Positions 57,820 to 64,000 of a stretch of DNA of 64,000 bases are shown piece after piece. The notes under the pieces are model-generated. The model was not told the origin of the DNA. It searched no databases and saw only the letters and a program-made list of their open reading frames with translations. The number at the start of each line of letters is the position of its first letter. Positions within the stretch are counted from its first letter, which is position 1. Made by a program: the position numbers and the translations under genes. This DNA is from Nannobrachium achirus (Eukaryota > Chordata > Actinopteri > Myctophiformes > Myctophidae): contig OY997653.1 of the NCBI GenBank assembly GCA_963921795.1, positions 19,980,346-20,044,345 on the forward strand, read 5' to 3'.

Positions 57820-60083
57820 CAATGCCCACAGTTGGGCATTTCCGCCCCTGTAACGGCTCGGGTTTCTTTCTTTGCTCCGGCATTTAAAACCCAAGAGCCC
57901 AAGATCATCATCATCAGCTGATAGAGGAATATCCATCCATTCCCTTCCCTCTGGATCTGAACGGAGCGGGGCTGTCTGGACTGGAGTCTGGAACGACACA
58001 CTGCCCGATCGATGCACGTTATGAATGCATAACATCACGTTTTATTAAGCTGTATTAAACAAAATAACTTTCAGCGTTTATTTCACGCTGAAAGTTCAGA
58101 TCATCTGCAGTGAGGAGGAGAACCAGAAAGAGAGGGGAGGCTGTGCATGCTGCTGTGAAAGCCCCGGGTCTGCTGCATCATTGTGGGATTGATCCTGTAC
58201 GATCAGCTCGGTTCTCTCTGCTTTGGATGGATTCCGGCTGAATAAGCGGTATTTACAAGACCTTGTTGGTTTTATGCTTGGGGGGTTTTAGTGTGCGAAA
58301 GTATAGCCGAGCCACGGTTCGTGAGCGTATAAATTGGCTGGTTTGTTTTCATTCCAATGTTGATGAACAATTTTGAAGAAACTGTGGACTAGTGTGGAGG
58401 AAAATATAGGGGTGCCAAGGTTAATTATGTTGAAAACAGAATGCTGTAGAATGTACACTATGAGACTGTTCTGAAAGACTAGCATAGTATTGTACATTAC
58501 ATCAGCAGATTTTGCTGCCAAAAGTGTTGTGTATGTATGTGCTCTTGTCTGGACCTGCTAAAGTGGATGGATGGATGGGTGGTGTTGATAAGGATGCATT
58601 CGAGGAATCAGGATTCATTATTAATCAGATGAAGGGAAACTGAACCGGTTGCTTTTTTAGTGCTTTGTCTGAGTGGACACTTTCTAATCTAGACACAGAA
58701 CACAGAACAACAAGGACAGTTTGTCTTTCAAAAGCAACAACAACAACCACCCATGTTAAATGGATTATGACTATTTGATTGCGTCCAACGTCCGATCTAT
58801 CCTTCATATCTTGGGTCCAACGTCCAATCTATCCTTCATATATTTATATTGTATTATGATTATTATTATTATTATTACTATTATTATACAGTAATTAACC
58901 CTTTTGAATAAACAGAACTAAAGTAGCATCTCATTTTTTTTTTATAGAACCTATTTTACAGTTAAAACGTATGCCGCACAATGAGAAACTATGAAAGCAT
59001 TTCTGTTGCAGTTTAGCTTTTGCTGTTATTGATTTAATTCATGTTTGCTGTACTAAATTATATTGCAAAATATAGGCTATTGCTTGAAATCTATCTTAGC
59101 CCGGGGGGCATAAAATGTTACATTTTATTGAAAAGTTGTCCTTTACTCCTTTTAAGCAGTCGATACAGCCTATATTGTAAAAGTAGAACTACTGTAAGTA
59201 TGGTGTACTGCAGCACTGTCAGCTAAAGCTGATGTTTATTTAGTATTGTACCATCAACAACTCACAACACAAGACAGCATCCTAGTAGGGCTGCAGCTAG
59301 CGATTGATCGATCACATGGAGAAGAGCCCTGTTTTATACTTTGTCGCTCAAAATAGATGATCTAACGTGCCTTGTGAGCTTGCTGTCAGCAGGGAGTGTT
59401 GGGCGGGAGGAGTAGGGAGGAGTAGGACGGAGGCTCTATAATTGGTAACATTTATAGAGGGTTTGTACTTGATACAGTCTTTTATCTCCACTCTCTACCA
59501 AATCTCTTTGCCAATTCATTTTTTGGCAAATGTTCCGCCCCAGGATAATGGATGTTGGGGATATTTTGATTATCGCAATAATATTGTAAATCACGATTTC
59601 CTTGGTCACAATAATCGTGATTTGACATTTTCATATCGTCCCATCCCCAATAGGCTCCTGCCCTATAGGGTGTGCCAAATGTAGTTCTAAGAGCGGCCAT
59701 TTCTTGGGTAAACACAGCCTTACACAGGTGTTCTGATTGGAGTAAAGCATTAGTTCTATGCAATCAAACAATTGAAACACCTGTGTTTTTACCCAATAAA
59801 TGGCCGCTATAGGACTACAATGACGTAGCCGCTGGCACACACTATATGGGGCCTCATGTTTGTCTTTTAAATGTCTCGATGAATTGAACACACAGGTCCT
59901 TAATGGAAACAAGCCCCAAAGGGTTTATCCGGGTTATCCTTTTAGCATTCTTTTGTATAAATCCGTGCCTTGTTTTCGCAACAACAACAAAAAAGATAAA
60001 TCATCGCACGCCCCCCCCTAATCGGCCAAACCTTGTTCCTTGATGGCTCCCCAGACAAAGCGAGAGACAGCGGAGCTGCGACC
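57820..60083 (+). other. Upstream region of ehd3, promoter not resolved
   Basis: The stretch 57820-58260 is locally richer in CpG and GC and could hold a 5' exon ending near 58250 (GTATTT after AAGCG), but nothing proves it. 58560-59040 is AT-rich with (ATT)n. 59460-59655 is a family D repeat. An AG at 60052-60053 could be a 5'UTR acceptor. Confidence 0.25.
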
Positions 60084-60310
60084 ATGTTCAGCTGGCTGGG
60101 GACAGACGACAGGCGGAAGAAGGAGCCCGAGGTCTTCCAGACGGTCAGCGATGGCCTCAAGAAGCTCTACAAGACCAAGCTGCTGCCCCTGGAGGAGGGC
60201 TACAAGTTCCACGAGTTCCACTCGCCGGCGCTGGAGGACGCCGACTTCGACAACAAGCCCATGGTGCTGCTGGTGGGACAGTACTCCACCGGCAAGACCA
60301 GCTTCATCCG
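60084..60310 (+). CDS. ehd3: EH-domain containing 3, first coding exon
   Basis: EHD proteins are dynamin-like ATPases that tubulate recycling-endosome membranes. This exon encodes 75 residues plus two bases: MFSWLGTDDRRKKEPEVFQT, the helical neck segment, the conserved ADFDNKPMVLLVGQYSTGKT P-loop, and SFIR. The MFSWLGTDDRR start matches EHD3 better than EHD1 (which begins MFSWVSKD). Donor GTAAGT. No later EHD exon is recognisable in the 3.7 kb that follows, so intron 1 runs past the right edge. Confidence 0.9.
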
Positions 60311-60334
60311 GTAAGTGGCAAGAACCGCGTCCAC

Positions 60335-60605
60335 CATTGCCTGGTTAATAAACCAGACCGAACACAACACCACCCCCTGGCGGTAGTGGTGTTGTAGTAC
60401 GGTCTGGCACCGATCCATTGAGATTCTATTTCCTCAACCAGCTTCAAGGGTTGGCCAATCAGGGTTGTATGCTTGGGGCACGTGGTTTCTGTAGGCTTGG
60501 GGCAAGTGGTTTGGGGCAAACCCCAGAAATGAAAACTCTTCCTGAAATCCCAGACTCTCTTCCCAAAACGAAGTGTGTGATAGAGGCTGGCAACGCCAGG
60601 CATCG
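60335..60605. repeat. Dispersed repeat in ehd3 intron 1
   Basis: Starts GCCTGGTTAATAAACCAGAC. Its right part (60485-60605) matches 3080-3205, and its left part matches 24245-24320. Confidence 0.75.
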
Positions 60606-60654
60606 TCCACCAGGCACGTGCACACATAGACATCAAAGGGCAGGGACTCAAAGG

Positions 60655-60985
60655 CTTGAGCCCTTTTATCCGTCTGTAAAAAGTGCCCTCTCCAGACCAT
60701 GAATGCAGTTTTTACTATGGTGAAAGAAACGCAAATGCCCTCTTTCCATACCATACCTGAAGGCAGCAAGAGAATTGCCTTGTCCAAACTCTCCAGAAAT
60801 CCATGCTTAGTTCAGTGAGTGTGGTATCAAGCACTGAAAATAGCCGACCTCCAAGCACACAACGCGTCGCGCTGCGACGCTTTGTGTGCTTGGAGATCTG
60901 CTATTTTCGGTATTTTCACCAAAGGTGCCCTTTTAGAAATTTCAGCCCCTGCCTCTCTAGCATTCTCTGCACGTCCCTGACGTCT
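60655..60985. mobile_element. Family G repeat with palindrome, ehd3 intron 1
   Basis: Second family G copy; palindrome at 60836-60909 with arms reading AAGCACACAACGCGTCGC and the inverse. Confidence 0.83.
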
Positions 60986-61965
60986 AGGCCTGTCACAATT
61001 ATTACATAATCGCCTAATTGCAATTATTTTACATAATCGCCTAATTGCAATTATTTTATATAATCGCCTAATTGCAATTATTTTACATAATAACGGTTGT
61101 TTTTGTCATAATCGTCATAATCGTTTCCATGTTGAAAAATGATCATATATTTTCAAACATGTTAAAAAATAGTGGACATCCACAAGCTCACAACGCGGCT
61201 CACAATACTGTCAGAGCTGGTTATGCGGACTTCACGTCTGCTATGCGATTACAATACCGTTAGCCTGGGATCGCTTCCGATTTCGGGGTTTGATCCGGTC
61301 GGGAGCGGAAACAGCTCAAGGGCATAATATTAGGGCCTACCTAATAAACCCCTTGATGCAGCGCAGTTTTGCTTTTGGAAAATTTGTTTGGAATATGCAT
61401 CTTTTTTCTCCAACTCGTAACGACTGGCAAAACTATACTAGGCTTTTCTAGCATTTAAATAGGGATTGGGGAAACAAACGGGGGGGACCAAAACAAAGTG
61501 ACACCGCTTCAAAGTGACACCAAAACAAAGTGACACCTGTTTCCAGTTTAGGCCACGTCTAGACCGGATCAAACGGCCCGTTGTAAACAAATGCCAGGCT
61601 ATCCTCCGTGGTGGAAAGACTGGTGACAAATACCTTTTAATTTCAAGGACCACACTAACTCTGAGAATGTACATTCTCAGAGTTACAGACCTGTAAGGGT
61701 CCATTTTGAAACCCCCTATACTAGGAATCGTTTAAGGGAAACGTTAAGGATTCTGAGTTTTAATTAAGAGGGAGTCGTTACAATCCTGAAGATCTCCAAC
61801 CGTATTCTAAACAAGCCGACAGGCGAGTTCCGTAGGCAGGTCTGAAGTGCCGATAATCACGATGAGGCACAACCCTCAAGTTGTGATTATATAACAGTAC
61901 CCTTAAAAAAACACGTCAACTTCATTTCATTGTAATTAAGATATTTGATGGAAATGTGTACATTC

Positions 61966-62290
61966 TTAAAGGGCCAGTTCACCTCTGGGGCAACCAGATC
62001 TTATTTTATTGTTGTTTGGGACACGATCAACACAATCCTGAGTTATGTTTTGTGTTCAATCTGTGTTTTGAGATATTTTAGTATTTCAGCATGAATGATG
62101 ATGCATTTTGCATCATAATGAGTCATCATGCTGCATCATATGATGCAAAATGCATCATCATTCATGCTGAAATACTAAAATATCTCAAAACACAGATTGA
62201 ACACAAAAAAGAACGCAGGATTGTGTTGATCGTGTCCCAAACAACAATACAATAAGATCTGGTTGCCCCAGAGGTGAACTGCTCCTTTAA
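61966..62290. mobile_element. Foldback element with CATCATATGATG centre
   Basis: Almost the whole length is one inverted repeat, starting TTAAAGGGCCAGTTCACCTC. A half relative lies at 32551-32784. Confidence 0.85.
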
Positions 62291-62893
62291 TGCCAGATTT
62301 CACTAGAATGTCCCTAAACTTCACATGAAAACTGCTAGTGCAGTCATCGCCTACAGAAACAATAAAAGCGACTAAAGACGGCCATTTTGCAACCGGTACA
62401 GCTGATTTATTTGTTTGATGAGACCCGTTCCATAGTGCTCATTATCATCACGGGTAGATAGCTATTTCAACCAATCAGATTTCTTCGTCAGAACTACCTG
62501 CTGTATAATCTGCAAATGCCTTCTGAATCCGTATAGTTCTCTAGCTTTTTGCGTGCCAAGGAGTGCAGCAGCATATGTGTTGAATTGTTTACAATGGAAG
62601 CGTCTACTTACTCAGAGCTGAAATATTTTCAACTCGGCCACTCGGAAGCAACGCGTCAATCACACTGTGATGCGTTTTTAGCTTGTAGACTGGCCATTTT
62701 CAGCACATACCGGTAGCTAAGTATGAAATACTGCATAACTCCAACCTTAATCAATCATGTTTAATCCTAACTATAACCCCAACCTAAATCTGTTCCTAAT
62801 AGCCTAATAATAAGCTCAACTCTAAATATGTATTTTTCTTTTTACTATAAAACAACCTTTTCTCTTGTGAGAAGGGAAATGATCCTCACTCAC

Positions 62894-63159
<266 letters not shown>

Positions 63160-63611
63160 AGAGAGCGTGACTGACACTCCCAAACAGATAAGAGCTTTCT
63201 GCCTGCACACAACAACAGAAGCCTTATTGAATAGAGGGGGATATAATGGACATGGAGTAGGATAGGAGGAGGATAGGATAGGATAGGATTGGCAGGGGTA
63301 GTTAATAGTTATCACTTCTCCCATTATAGACAGGAAGTGAGCTTACCACCACCCCCTTTTTCCCCCACTCAGTACATATAGTGTTATAAATATATATAAT
63401 TGCGATGATATTTGAATGTTTTTTGTTGCTATATTTTATGTCCATGAATTGAATACCAATGACCTCCAATGTAAACAATACCATAAAGGGCTTATTTGGG
63501 GTGTTCCTTTTAGGCAGGGTGTTTTGACTGTACTTGTACTGTTCTTAATTTTTGTCTAATAAAATATGCAATCAATCAATCATAGGATAGGAAAAAAACA
63601 GTGTTCATTTA

Positions 63612-64000
63612 AATGGTAAATGGTGCATTTATATAGAACCTTTATCCAAGGCACTTTACAATGATTGTGCATTGCTTACTTCTTGCTTAAGGTAGTCCAT
63701 CGTGGCCGATGATGACTTCTGCTACAATTTGTGAGTCCTTTGATGACTGTATAGTCCAATGCGGGATGCACACTGTCTGCCACAGACAGGGTAAGTGAAG
63801 ATCTGACCCGATGGGGCAGGTGCAGACTTGGCCAACTTCCTCCTCTGCCTCTTTGCCAGGCGATGTGTTGTTCGGTTCTCCTCTGCCAGTTGGACTCCTT
63901 GTTGGTAGAGTCCACGCCAGGAGGAGCGATCCACAGCGGCGTCCACAAGGGAAGCAGGCTTGATTCCACACTTTTTAAGGGAGGTCTTTTTAGTTGGTCC
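63612..64000 (-). mobile_element. LINE 3' end: reverse-transcriptase ORF C-terminus and tail
   Basis: Minus-strand frame from 64000 to 63725 reads KKCGIKPASLVDAAVDRSSW, then a C-terminal zinc-finger-like CGRQCASRIGLYSHQRTH before the stop, as in fish non-LTR elements. The first cysteine of the usual CPVC motif reads Tyr. The tail at 63612-63678 matches the SINE tails at 41.5 and 10.6 kb. The element continues off the window. Confidence 0.85.

Overview
The window is teleost-type vertebrate nuclear DNA. Its genes are split by canonical GT-AG introns, the introns are packed with nonautonomous DNA transposons, SINEs and long (AC)n or (ACGC)n microsatellites, and the proteins are vertebrate families (MED23, a class II cytokine receptor, an EHD ATPase). 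I cannot name the species. No bacterial, organellar or viral gene was seen.

Layout: (1) 817-33333, minus strand: the first 22 coding exons of med23, about 1,000 residues. All reading-frame phases fit from the start codon at 33333 to exon 21; exon 22 carries a 26-bp duplication. The C-terminal part, roughly 360 residues by comparison with the family, lies beyond the left edge. Intron 10 (12.2 kb) holds a minisatellite and an exact 477-bp tandem duplication at 17.3-19.4 kb. (2) 33334-35641: a 2.3 kb head-to-head interval between med23 and il20ra with simple repeats and one hAT-like element. (3) 35642-52125, plus strand: complete il20ra (crfb8-type) in 8 coding exons, 2052 nt including the stop, 683 residues. 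(4) 52126-60083: repeat-rich intergenic DNA with a perfect 39-bp-arm palindrome. (5) 60084-60310, plus strand: first coding exon of ehd3, ending just after the P-loop; the rest lies mostly beyond the right edge. (6) 63612-64000, minus strand: 3' end of a LINE.

The most unusual signal is a palindrome with the core TAGCMGATCTACAAGCWCAC and its inverse. It recurs roughly 40 times, whole or half, and sits near the middle of at least seven repeat families whose outer sequences are otherwise unrelated. A second signal is that four med23 exon 3' ends are tandemly duplicated into the neighbouring intron, three of them with a spare GT splice donor, and that il20ra exon 2 has a decayed copy in its own intron. 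The three genes have no evident shared pathway: MED23 acts in transcription, IL20RA in epithelial cytokine signalling and EHD3 in endosome traffic. The neighbourhood looks like plain synteny.
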